From positions 34,230,432 through 34,294,431 of the forward strand of contig CM064417.1 of the NCBI GenBank assembly GCA_032690845.1: a stretch of DNA of 64,000 nucleotides. Direction: 5' to 3'. This DNA is from Eleusine coracana subsp. coracana (Eukaryota > Streptophyta > Magnoliopsida > Poales > Poaceae). A model generated the notes under the pieces. The model was not told the DNA's origin and ran no database searches. It saw only the letters and a program-made list of their open reading frames with translations. This document shows, one piece after another, positions 12,189-23,475 of the stretch; positions within the stretch are counted from its first letter, which is position 1, and every line of letters begins with the position of its first letter. Position numbers and translations under genes: made by a program.

Positions 12189-12783
12189 CTCCCTCCGGTA
12201 ACGATTTAGAAGTCATCCTGGAGTTTTGCCGTTGTATAGATTAGAAGTCGTCCTACGTTACCCAGCACGTGAGCGGATGAAATTGCCCCGTGCTCATCTG
12301 TTCCCGAGAGAGCGAACGGCTCGGCTTCGGCGGCCTTCACGTCGGCCTTTACTACATCGACGCGACGTCCCAGACTCAGCTCGTCCTCGCTCGCTCGCTC
12401 GAACGCTCGCACACCACGCTCAACTCGTCCCTTCATGAAGGCTAATCTCGCTGACGACGACATGGAGGCCACAACGGCATGGGGGCTCGTCGCGTCGGCG
12501 TCAGCCGACGAGGTCACCATGCACATGCAAGCGAAGGTCCACCGACGAGGTCATCATGCAAAAATTCCTCACGAAGAAAAAAATTGAAGCCGTGAGCATC
12601 GGACTCGTGACGCCTTCCCTCGCGCCAGTGGACGCCAACCAGTTAGGATAGAAGTTGGTAGTGAATGAAGTGGACCCAACATGCTATTTATAAGAGTATC
12701 CAGGAAAAATTATCCCTCAACTAACCAAGCCTTGGTAATGTAAAACATGTCCAAAACGAATACTAATATGAAACCGGAGGGAG
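12189..12783. mobile_element. Mariner/Stowaway-type non-autonomous element, 595 bp
   Basis: The ends are ctccctccggta at 12189 and its complement ccggagggag at 12774-12783, each flanked by TA (12187-12188 and 12784-12785). The interior is longer and more GC-rich (12270-12540) than a usual Stowaway MITE and holds a 106-codon minus-strand frame (12206-12526) that I do not recognise. Confidence 0.75.
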
Positions 12784-12827
12784 TACTGAGTACAACAGAG
12801 GAGTTGCCCCCGAGTCCCAACATACTA

Positions 12828-13022
12828 GTTCCTCCGTTTCATATTATTTGTCGTTTTAGACTTGATACGAAGATTAATTAGAACTGAAAAAGGTAGTTAC
12901 ATAGAAAACAAAAAAGAGAGATAAAGATATATCAAAAAAAGAGAACGTGTATTAGAATGTGAGCAGGACAAGTAAATTAAGAAAACCGAGTGAGTATAGG
13001 ATAACAAATGAGACGGAGGGAG
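12828..13022. mobile_element. Stowaway-like MITE, 195 bp
   Basis: Ends gttcctccgtttcatatt and aaatgagacggagggag form an imperfect inverted repeat flanked by TA dinucleotides (12826-12827 and 13023-13024). It is non-coding, AT-rich and typical of grass Stowaway elements. It lies only 44 bases from the 595-bp mariner-type element. Confidence 0.75.
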
Positions 13023-13024
13023 TA

Positions 13025-16000
13025 GGCATTTGCATCACTGTTTGGCTGAATAGCGTTTCCTTAGCGGCATCATGACCAGAATCTCCGCGCTTGGATCCTC
13101 TCTTGGGGGATGAAAAGGATTTGATAGGCACCTTCCCGTCCCTAAAGAGAAAAGGCGGCATTAGTGGCCATGCCTGTTGCTCCAATTTTAATAAATTTCA
13201 GTTTCAAAAAAAAATAATAAATTTCCTGGTCCTAGTTCAAAGACCATGCCTGCATGCGGTAGAAGCAGAGAAGTCATGCAAAGACTGGAAAGATGAAGGA
13301 AAAACGTGACACGTACGATAATGCAACCAGCCAACCTTTTCTTTCCATTCCACCTCATTTCTGAGCAGTTTCGTCATGCGACTTTTAGTCATTATTTTCT
13401 TTTGCCCCGATTCTTCGCAACTCTAGAGCACCAAAGTTCAAAACGGATTTCCTCGCAAAAAAAAAAGTACAATTAAAATGGAATGTATTAAGAGAATGGC
13501 TCACACTCCGAAGTACATCCTACACTCATCCACTGAAGCTAAAAGGAAAAACAAATATCCCATCCAATCAACCAAATGGACAGCTTTCCCTCAAAAAAAA
13601 AAGACAGCTTGGATGGATCGATTCATCCCTAAAAAAACATGAATGGTGTGATCAGATCCGACCTTGTCCACACCCTTTTAATTAGCTGCATCCACTCATC
13701 GCTGGATGAGGTCCATCCTCAATACATTGTTAGGACCAAAAACAACAGATTACGTCCTGACGCGTTTCATGGTGTTCAGTTTGGTCCTGCCTTCTCTGTT
13801 CTCCTTGTTGTAGTAGCCATGCAGGTGCAGAGTACGGGCAAGATAGCTCGTTATGAGTAGCGCGAGCCGTTACTATTTTGCTGGAAGAAACAATTTGGAT
13901 CCACAGGGAGGAATCAAGAAGAGATAACAGAGTGAATGACAGCTGGCAGCCACACTCCATTGTGATGTTCGATTTATGGTTGTGATGGAACGTGAATCTG
14001 CCTCTTTAATTAAAACTGGAAGGTTGTTTTTCTTGAATGAGAATCCGGTTGACTTGTTTTCTTTTTGTGTCTGCATAAACATGTTTTTTTTTTGTGAGCT
14101 AAACATTTGTTTTACAATATAGAGTTATAGACTGATGGGATAGTGCAGACCCTTCAACTTGAAGGTGGCAACTGGCAATCTAATTGATTGTTACAAGGCC
14201 CTGATGCAAATTAAAAGATGTGTTGACAGTCTGACAGAAAAGGTTCTGTTTTGCAACACCACTGACCATGCTAATGCCTGGTCCCGGAATTAGGCTTGGT
14301 CCACTACGGTCACTCCACTGCTAGGTCCGTTGTTTCTTGAAGTTTTGCATCCATAGGAACATGTAGTAGTAAATAATTCCAGCTATAAAGTTGCTACCAA
14401 TAGAATCGTCAGTAGGGCTTGCTCTGGTTGACAAGGACTAAGAAAGTAGATTAATATTGGTGGATGGATTGGTGCGTGTTGTTTAACAGACGAATGCTAT
14501 GCTGCTTCCGGGTTGTGGTTGGTGCCCGTTCTCGATCGGTAACTCCCCCCCCCCCCCCCCCCCCCCCCCCAGTTTACTAGTTGTGTCAACTGTCAACCGC
14601 AGCCTATTACGGAGTAGTTCCTATATTAAAGTCATGGATGTTAGTAGTTCTTCATTCAATTTATGTTGTAACCAAAACAATGTTCATGTTTGTAATTAGT
14701 TAGGGGCTCGTGCACTTGAAGCAGAGTCGTGCAAAGACTTGAGATCGAAGACGGACTTGACCAGAGAAACCGGCCAACCTTTCTCTTCTCGTTCCTGAGA
14801 AATTTACAGTGTAACTTTCAATTTGTGCACCTCCTAAATCCTAATGGTTAAAAGGCAGACAAGCAGAGCAGCGTGCACGACGGAAGCGAGGAAGAAGAAA
14901 TAACCTTACAGTCCATCAAGATGCAAAAATCATTTCATGGCTTTGTTCATTATAGTGCATCCTTTTTTTTTTAAAGTTGCTTAGTCCAAAATCAAATAGG
15001 GTACTTCTATTATTGATGTTCCGATCAGAAAAGATAGTTCATTTTAGTTCATAATCTTTGTCTGAAACGTCAATATTTATAGACCGGAGGGAGTACTTTA
15101 TATGTTTCGAGTCCATCGTGTGTAATACTTGGTGCTGCGTGCAGGACAATACTAAAGTTCTAATAATTTTGTACATCCAAAAAACTGATCACGTCTCCAT
15201 GATACCGGAAGAAGGCAACACGGCACAAAGATTGCTTATTAACAGTGAGATTACATATAAAGTCGTGGAGATTGTACATAGGAGAGGTAGAGTATCTATC
15301 TAGCTAATGGGATGCCTTTCGGCCGGTTTAACACGTGGCTGTAGGCTATTGGTTCCTCTTTTGGTCGTGGCATTGCGATACTTCCCTTCCATGCATGTGA
15401 CGGTACCGCCGTTTCTGACGAGGGCCGTACGCGCCGGAATCCGAGTTGATGATGAGCTTTTTTATGCAGAAAATGTCAGTCAATCATCCTTGGATGAAGT
15501 TCCGTCCGGTCAGCGTGGAAGATCTCGAACCTTTTTGTGGAAATCACTAAAGTATAGTGGACCGAGAAGAGAGAAGTTTTATCAAGTGGCCCTACAAATC
15601 TTGATCCGTGCGTGAAATGTGTCGATATGGGTAGGAACATTTGCATGTATGGCCGCCCCAGCTAGGCAGCAAGCTCTTGCTGCGAAGCTGCTGCATGCGG
15701 CTACCCAAGTTGCACCTGGAGCAGCTCAACTGGGCATAATTTACTCTGTCTCAGTTTGCCAAAAGCACATTGTTTGGGGGTTCTTTTTCTCTTTCCGTGC
15801 TAAGTTCACTTAAAATATGATTTGGCAAATCATGCAGGATGTAGCAACATATATAGTATTATATAGATACAATACGTCTACAAGTTCTGTAGTACATGCA
15901 TAGGAGTGACGCAAGTGTAGCATGTTGTTTAGTCTGCCTAATCTGCATCATAAATGTTTTTTTTATTATTTGCTCTGGAATATTAATATATTCCTGTTTA

Positions 16001-17890
16001 AAGAAAAGAGTGACGCAAGTGGGGCTTGATGACGTACGGAGACCGGCTTATATTAGCTGGTTGACTGAGCCCGTTTGTTTGGCTTGCTACCTTAGCCGGG
16101 CCCAGTGGGAAAGGGAAGTCGAGTCAAGGAAGAGCTCGTGCGTGCGTGTTCGTTCTCAACATGGTCCGTTACGCGGAGAGGAGACGACCTGCACGGAAAA
16201 TTTCCATTCCTCGCCTCGCATGCACTTTGTTGTCGCTACAAAGTGCTTTGCGTTTGCGTGCCGCCGATTTGGTTGAACGGACAAAGAAAGGCCACCCACA
16301 CTATTCAAATATTCATATTCAATGCACATCGGCAACAATAGTTAAACGTTTCCCTACCAGCAACCTGTACTTTTGATCCATATTTGGGTGTCGCTAGGAT
16401 ATTATTGTTCGCTTGCCGTTGCTAGCAGGCGGGCTCATGGTCAGATAGTTGTGTTTAATCTGTCACACGCTGACACAAGGCATGCGCAGCAAAGACCGTT
16501 CCAACGCATTTTTCCTGACTCGAAATTAAACTAAGAACCATTTAACACAAGGGACTAGCGCTGCATGTTATATGGCCTGGATTGCCATTTTTTTTTTTAA
16601 GAACGTGGCACTTCTTTTGTACCTCGTATCTCTGCTGTATTATTTCTACAGTTCGGCCCAACCCAAACTGGCAATCTTAATGGACTGTAATGGGCTCCGT
16701 GCCTCCGTCTCAAATAAAGTGAAAGATGATCCACACGGCCTTTTATTTTTAATGCTAAATTTCGCTAAATCCCGCTAATAGCCTATTATATGAGGTTATA
16801 GCCTTGTTTTTAAAGGCTGTCGCTAAATGGCTTAGCCGGCGATTTTAAATATGAAAGTTAAGCCTCCACATGTCATGTCTGAAGAATATATATGCATACT
16901 TTATCAAAAAAATACAAAGTTATATGTAGTCATCATATCAATGCATTTGACAAAAGGCAGAACTTCATTTATGGCCATACACAATCATAACTATGTGGTA
17001 ATAACAGCTGCAATTAAACCATTTTATTTTATAACAAAGGATGAACAGATCAAAAGGTTTAAGAAACCTGCATGTCATCTATTAGATCATGTTGCGATGG
17101 CTTTGTAAACATTTTGATGGTTGTGCTACCAGTTAACCATTTTACATGGTGCCAATAAAAATGAAATATATTTTTTATTGAGTATGTCGGAAGGATCTAT
17201 ATTATACCATGTGACTACAGAAGAGGTGAAATAAAATTGTTAAATGGTGATATATTGACTTTGCTTTCTTTTTCACGCAAAAGTTTGGGGTTAGTTTCTC
17301 TACACTACAATTTTTATTAAACAAAAGAATAAATATGTACAAAAGGCTGAAGTAGAAACTAAAGAACAAAGTTAGAAAATAATTGCTTGTTAATCTTCCT
17401 TTGTTTTTTTTTCAAATTTGTTAATCTCTCTATATAGGAAACTATTGATCTCCACACATCAACTATGGCACTATATTATTATTGATCCCTTGTTATGAAG
17501 ATTTAAAAGATAAACTATAAAAATAGATTTTTTTGGCGAGACTATTCAATAAATAAACTGATAAAAGGAATTAGGGTAGTTGTTACTTGGCCTGAGAAAT
17601 GCATTATCTCAAGTTGAGAAACACTACCGACTAGGTGACCAGTCTCAGTCATCACTCATCAGCCTGCTCTGGCATGCATTGTTTGCACTGTGTGTAAAAT
17701 TACTTACAAAGAAAAAAGAATATTGAAAAAATCAGAGAGGAGAGAACTCAATGTTTTAAATAAATTAAACTTTGTACATCTTTCATACGGTGGTAAATAG
17801 TATCATTTAATTTATTTTACTGATGCATTTTGCTTTGTCTACCGCTACCACTAAAAACCAGCTCGCAGCATTACCATTAGCGGCAACGGC
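13025..17890. other. Intergenic region with transposon debris, no gene supported
   Basis: A single Stowaway-like end (gaccggagggagta, about 15080) has no partner that I could find. Sequence from about 16755 to 17890 carries gctaaatcccgctaatagcc-like motifs at its left and agcggcaacggctt at its right, suggestive of a decayed DNA transposon, but no duplication bounds it. Short ORFs (such as 15307-15615) show no family motif. Confidence 0.35.
14545..14570 (+). repeat. Homopolymer tract of 26 C
   Basis: An uninterrupted run of 26 cytosines in otherwise ordinary sequence. The complementary poly(G) could form quadruplex structures, and its length is likely polymorphic or error-prone in assembly. 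Confidence 0.95.
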
Positions 17891-17893
17891 TTA

Positions 17894-18213
17894 GACTGGC
17901 TCCAACAAGCTATTCTATTTTGAAGAGGCAGAATCAATTTTGCCTAGCATGAACAGTTGAGAGGATGAAAGACAAAAATGATACAATTGAGAGGATGAAA
18001 GACAAAAATGATTTTCTCCAACAGACGAGAGGCACTCCTACATGCCCTCCACAAAAATGCAATTCAGGAGAGAGGTTATCCATTTTTACCTCTTCTCTCT
18101 CCTCTCAATACAAACTGCCTATTTATTTGCCTCTTCTGTTGGAGATACAAATCACGATGCACAATGTCGGGGAGAGGCAAAAATGCATTTACATGTCATT
18201 GTTAGAGTCGGCC
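17894..18213. mobile_element. PIF/Harbinger-type MITE with internal 30-bp tandem duplication
   Basis: Imperfect inverted termini (gactggctccaac at the left, gttagagtcggcc at the right) are flanked by TTA on both sides (17891-17893 and 18214-18216), the Harbinger-type target duplication. Inside, a 26-base unit starting ttgagaggatgaaagac occurs twice with a 30-base period (17957 and 17987). Confidence 0.55.
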
Positions 18214-18943
18214 TTAGCATTGAAATTTGGCAGAAAAGAACGCTAGCAGCAGCATTACAGCAGTGGCGGCAAGCCTGAGCGACACGTGCCGAATGCATGC
18301 GCGAGTAGAAATGTAGAGGGGCTTGCACCAGGGCAGAGGTAGCCTAGGTGATCTGCACGACGGCATGAGCTGCGAGCAAGGAGCGCTTGGAGAGAAGGAT
18401 GTGTACATGGGTCAAAGAGAAGTGGGACGGAAATGCTGGAGACAACTTCATCTCACACGAGACTTCTAGAGAAAAGCGTGATGAAAGACAAATCATCAGT
18501 AAGAATGTTTCAGCCAATCAGAAGCGGAGAAACCACACACGGTTTAGTAGTAGTAAGATAAGATTTTCATTTCAATAACAAGAGCTAGTGAGAAGTGTGA
18601 CTCGATATCAACCAATATATTGCAACTGATGTCGTTGGTTAGTAAAAAGAAAGGTTGCAGTCTATTTGAAAGCAGAATGTACCTACAACAATATAGCATT
18701 GCCTTCATTTATTATTTTTAGAGGCACACTCATTTTAGCTAAATGAGCTTCGTCCCCTAAGTAGTTTTCATATAACAAACATGTGAACTCAGTTTTGAAT
18801 TCTCACGTTTACGACTGATTATATGTTACATAATATGTGGTCACTCTTAGCGTGATGTCTGGAGAAACAATTGAACAATGGACCGAATTCATATTGCTGA
18901 TGATGCTAGTAGTAGGATGCATTGAAGCTGAATAATAGAGGAC

Positions 18944-19443
18944 CCGATTGGTTGCCTGCATCAGATTCGGCCTGACCCGTTACATGCAACCTCTCCGTGA
19001 TTGCTTCCCTACATAGCATCTAGCGCCTGGCTCGGCAGATGCAGAAGATGCTCTGCAGCCTGGCTCCCGAAAACGAATCTGAGTTACGTTTCTAGTGAGC
19101 CAGGCTCCGTGGTGCAGGCACATCTTTCTTAATCATATTATTAGCATATTAATTAGCATATATTAAGTGATATTAGTATATTATTTAGTAGATTAAGATT
19201 TGTAGATGTAAAATAAGAATCCATACAGTATGCTTATCAAGATAAATGTTATGAAAAAATTATTCATTTAATTTTTATTTTATGTAACATGACTTCATAC
19301 AGACTAGCAAACATCCTCTTTTGTAAACCAGACTAGATATATGCAGATAATCAAACATAAAATATTATATACAATTAACCTAGTTCAAATAAGCATCGTT
19401 TACAAATACGAGCCAAGCTACCCTCATACAAGAACCAATCAGG
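18944..19443. mobile_element. Probable MITE with CCGATTGGTT termini
   Basis: The left end cccgattggttgcctgcatc and right end gaaccaatcaggccc form an imperfect inverted repeat about 500 bp apart. The middle is very AT-rich (19130-19400). No clear target duplication could be assigned, so the boundaries are approximate. Confidence 0.4.
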
Positions 19444-19449
19444 CCCAGA

Positions 19450-20525
19450 GTGAACTACACGTTGGCTGAATCAGAGAGCATCCGGATCTGGTGTTGAGTC
19501 ACCGTACTCCGTACGGTGATCACGCGTTCTATCATCGGAGGCAGAGCCATCGCCACTCGTTTCGCACGTGGGAGCGGTCACGTCGCCGGTCGTGAGTGTG
19601 AGTGAGTGTCCACGGCACCATCCACCTGGCGCGGCAGAAGGAAGGCACCTTTCCCCGAAGCTGCCGAGCATCCCGTGTGAGTTCCTCCTCGTCAAGTGCG
19701 AGACCGATACGCCCACCATCCCACGGGATCGAACCAAAACGCCTCTCGATCCTTCCGATCCGCGCCGGATCGATTCCGCCGCCGGTACAGAGGGATAGAT
19801 CCTCCGCCGCCCCACCGCAAATCCCGCGCATTTGGATGAGTATTTCTCTCCCAGCTCCTCCGAGGCGTTCGGTGGATGCGAGGGAGCTGCCACGGCTGGA
19901 CCCGCCTTCTCTCCGGTCTCGCAGCCGCCGCGCCGGAGGAGGCGCCCGCTGTCGCCGTCCGTCACCGGAGCTAGCGGGAGGCCCATGGGCTAGGGAGCTG
20001 CCGTCGGCCCTCCTGCGATCGCGAGCGGCGGGGCGGCCTCTGAGATCCGCCCGCCGCCTCTCGCTTTAGGAACACGTGTGACTGCTCCATCGATCGGAGT
20101 TGGAGAGATTCATCTGAAGATCGCGCCTTGTTCGGTGAATTGATTTCTGCTGATGCTCGTACTTGGTTGTCGTCAGGATTCAGGAAGAGTGTACAGTAGT
20201 AGTTCTTGCTATTGGGGTGTGAATGCTCTGCTGCTTTGGGATCCAGCATATGCTTGACTTCTCTTCATTTTAGTCTGACTTGGGACTTGGGAGGGTAAAG
20301 ATTGGATTTTGGCCGTGCATTTCTTGGTTCTTAGCGTTCAAGCACTGTGCAAGATTCTAGATTGGGATTTGCATTGTTAACTGTGGGGGGATATATTCTT
20401 TGGGAGATTCCATCCTGTACAAAGATATCCCTTCCCCCTGCACTAAAACTGTATTTTACGTTAGTTTTATTACTGGTGGAGAGGGCACATATTGGGCATC
20501 TTGATTGTCCTGGCCAGTTGTAGAC
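19450..20525 (+). promoter_or_regulatory. Promoter and long 5' leader of the mitochondrial carrier gene
   Basis: A GC-rich stretch (19490-20070), typical of a grass 5' UTR, precedes an AT-richer segment up to the ATG at 20526. A 5' UTR intron between the two is plausible, but I could not fix its splice sites. Open frames here (for example 19602-20069) are composition effects. Confidence 0.4.
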
Positions 20526-22526
20526 ATGGGTTCCTCTCAAGAATCCACCTTCTCCTCAGCATCGACAGCTGCACAAGTGAATGCTAATGCTCTGGACTTG
20601 CTCCCAGTGTATGCCAAGGAGCTTATCGCCGGCGGCGCTGCTGGTGCATTTGCAAAGACTGCGGTGGCGCCCCTGGAGAGGGTCAAGATCTTATTGCAGG
20701 TTTGGAACTCTTTGCACTCTCCACGTAAATATATGTGGCGACTTATAGCTTACTCTGAAACTTTAAATGTACGCTCGCTCTGCAGACAAGAACTGCAGGA
20801 TTTCAATCTCTTGGTATCCTTCAGTCCTTGAGGAAGCTGTGGCAGTATGAGGGAATTCGAGGCTTCTACAAGTGAGTGCAGTAGGGAGAATGTCTAAGGC
20901 TGTTTCTGCTGTTAATATTGGATTTCTTTATTTTGATGCATTACTATTGTCACTGCAGAGGAAATGGGGCAAGTGTGCTTCGGATTGTTCCATACGCAGC
21001 ATTGCATTTCATGACATATGAGCAGTATAGGTGCTGGATATTGAATAATTTTGCTTCATCAGTAGGTACAGGGCCTGTGGTTGATCTGTTAGCTGGCTCT
21101 GCTGCTGGGGGGACTGCAGTTTTGTGTACCTACCCATTAGACTTGGTTAGGACCAAGTTAGCATACCAGGTATTGCATTATTATATCCATTCTTATGAAT
21201 TTTTCATTTATTTCATTGTTAATGAAGGTTCTTCATTCTTAAATTGTTGCTTTAATAACACTCTGGGCAATGCTAGTTGTCTACAACTCTACATCATGTT
21301 GGTTTTCTAATTTTTTAGCAATGATTGGATCAAGGCGGTTTGTACTTATTTCTTCTTCATTGCTTCAAGGTTTCAAATGTGGGACAACTTGGCAATGCTT
21401 TGGGAGTTTCTGACCGACAACAAGCATACAGTGGTATAAAAGATGTTTTCAAGACTGTTTACAAGGAAGAAGGCGTGCGATCTTTATACCGGGGAGTAGG
21501 TATGTCTTATCCTATCATTTCATTTGCAATGAGTTGAAGTAATGTCATGTTGGATTTGTAGGTTTGAAAATGATCACCTTACTCTTCCTCTCAAACTGAA
21601 GTTGCACTTCTGCACATCTTTGTTCATTTTAACAAATGCTGTTCAGTAAAGTGGCTATACAAATATGCATCTTTATTTCTATTTCTCCGTGTCATCCGAA
21701 ACAAGGCCCAGTGTTTAGTTACTTTGTCTAAATGTCGAGTATGAGTAGTCGAAGATGAGCTATTACATGAATAGCCTGAATTTTCCACGTTTGGCCTTTA
21801 TAGGTGAATCTTTGTTTTTTTTATACAGATTAGAATTCATGTATCACAGTGCAGGAAAGACATGCTCAATTTTTTTTTCAATCAATCTCAGGTCCAACTC
21901 TTATTGGTATCCTTCCATATGCTGGCTTAAAATTTTACATATATGAAGACCTGAAATCTCGAGTTCCAGAAGACTACAAGAAATCTGTTATATTAAAGCT
22001 CTCGTGTGGAGCTTTAGCTGGTCTATTTGGACAAACACTCACTTATCCACTGGATGTTGTCCGGAGACAAATGCAGGTACATTTTTCTTTATGATAAATA
22101 GTCTGCAAACAGTAGTTTAGATTTGATTTATCTGTCTTCAGGTTCAGCGCAAGCAGGCTCAAAGCACAACTGATGGCTTCCACATAAGAGGAACTTTCCA
22201 GGGCCTTCTGCTCATCATTCGATGTCAAGGGTGGAGACAACTGTTTGCTGGGTTGAGCCTTAACTACGTCAAGGTAACCTCGAGAATACGAAAGTTAGAA
22301 TACGAAATTTGTATTCAAGGACCCATCTTTGGTTGCTTCTTTTTTTCTTTCTGTTATTTTCTGATATTGACGTATAGGGAGAAAGGGATTTTCATTATTT
22401 TAATAAACATGAGCTTTTCAGGTTGTCCCTTCAGTAGCTATTGGTTTCACAACATATGACATGATGAAGAGTTTGCTCAGAGTACCTCCACGAGAGAGAG
22501 TTAATTCATCAGGTGGTAAAGCATAA
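20526..22526 (+). CDS. Mitochondrial carrier, coenzyme A transporter (CoAc) type
   Basis: Seven exons join in frame: 20526-20699, 20786-20871, 20959-21169, 21370-21499, 21892-22076, 22142-22273 and 22422-22526 (1,023 nt, 340 residues). The protein has the three repeats of the SLC25 family, each with its Px(D/E)xx(K/R) signature: APLERVKILLQ near residue 50, YPLDLVRTKLAYQ near 150 and YPLDVVRRQM near 250. Six membrane helices are expected in the inner mitochondrial membrane. Flanking sequence (LLPVYAKELIAGGAAGAFAK, SAAGGTAVLCTYPLDL, GPTLIGILPYAGLKFYIYE, CGALAGLFGQT, GLSLNYVKVVPSVAIGFTTY) fits plant CoAc1/CoAc2, which import coenzyme A. Substrate is inferred from this resemblance. The ATG at 20526 starts the MGSSQ peptide shared with those carriers; an in-frame stretch just upstream lacks an ATG. 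All introns are GT-AG and the frame is intact. Confidence 0.93.
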
Positions 22527-23475
22527 CACAGTGTTGGTCATCCTTGTTAGGACTGATGAGTTAAACTCAAGTATGTGGGACTAAAGTTTCTCTTTATGTA
22601 TCTCAGATAGGATAAAGATGATTGTATGCCTGTTAGTCAGATTTGTGCATGCGAACACGTGTTGGCTTCAACTGTATATCATCGTGTAGTCGTGCTACAT
22701 GTAATTGTGAATCGGATTTCAATACCATGACTGTACCCGAGATTGCCTTCGTTAACTATACATAGATTAGTATCATCATTTGAGGTTTTGTTCTTGTACA
22801 TTGTTCCTGAAAATGTTTCTGGAAGCTGAGGTCAGCAATCATTGAAGTATGAACCCTTGATTTCTGTTAATAGGATGTGCTTTGTTTGGTTTGACATGTC
22901 TCTTTGCTCTGCCAGAATTAATTGAAGATTCTTCCTGTTTCGTTTTGTAATGTTCAGTGTATTTTATTTTGTTTTTCTGCTTGAAACTACCTGTCTCTTC
23001 TTATGGTTTTTGGAATAAGCTTTTCTTCTTTACAAAAATACTAGTCACAGGTAACAAGTCGTTCAGCTTGGTTATACAATGGAGCGAACATACCAACCTA
23101 AGGAAATGGAAGGTGCTGCTTGAGTTGAGCTAGCTGGGCAACTTTTCTTCCATTACACATTGCAAAGATGGTTGTTACAAATTTATACAAGGCTTCACAT
23201 TATACCTTATAGATAAATTTATTACAATTGCTGAGACGCATAAAGCTTAAAAATAAATTAAATGCTTGCATAAATAAATTCAAGTCCTCAAATGTGACCA
23301 AGAATTATACAAAGTAAACCACAGCCTTACATTCATCACCATAAAGTAAAATCAATAGCAGATTTGTCCGAAAAAAACATATAACAGGCAAACTGTACAT
23401 CATCCACGTCCCGTGCACTCCATGCAGTCTTCATCAGGGTCATAAAAAAGGGGAAATCCACACCTGCCTTGCACT
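22527..23475. other. 3' UTRs of two convergent genes
   Basis: The carrier gene (+) ends at 22526 and the next gene (-) ends at 23476, so the two transcripts converge across about 950 bases. The stretch is AT-rich with several poly(A)-signal-like sequences in both directions. No other gene is seen. Confidence 0.6.

Noticed and set aside
15307..15615. 102-codon plus-strand ORF
   Set aside because: No family motif, no splice or promoter context, and ordinary length for chance in this composition.
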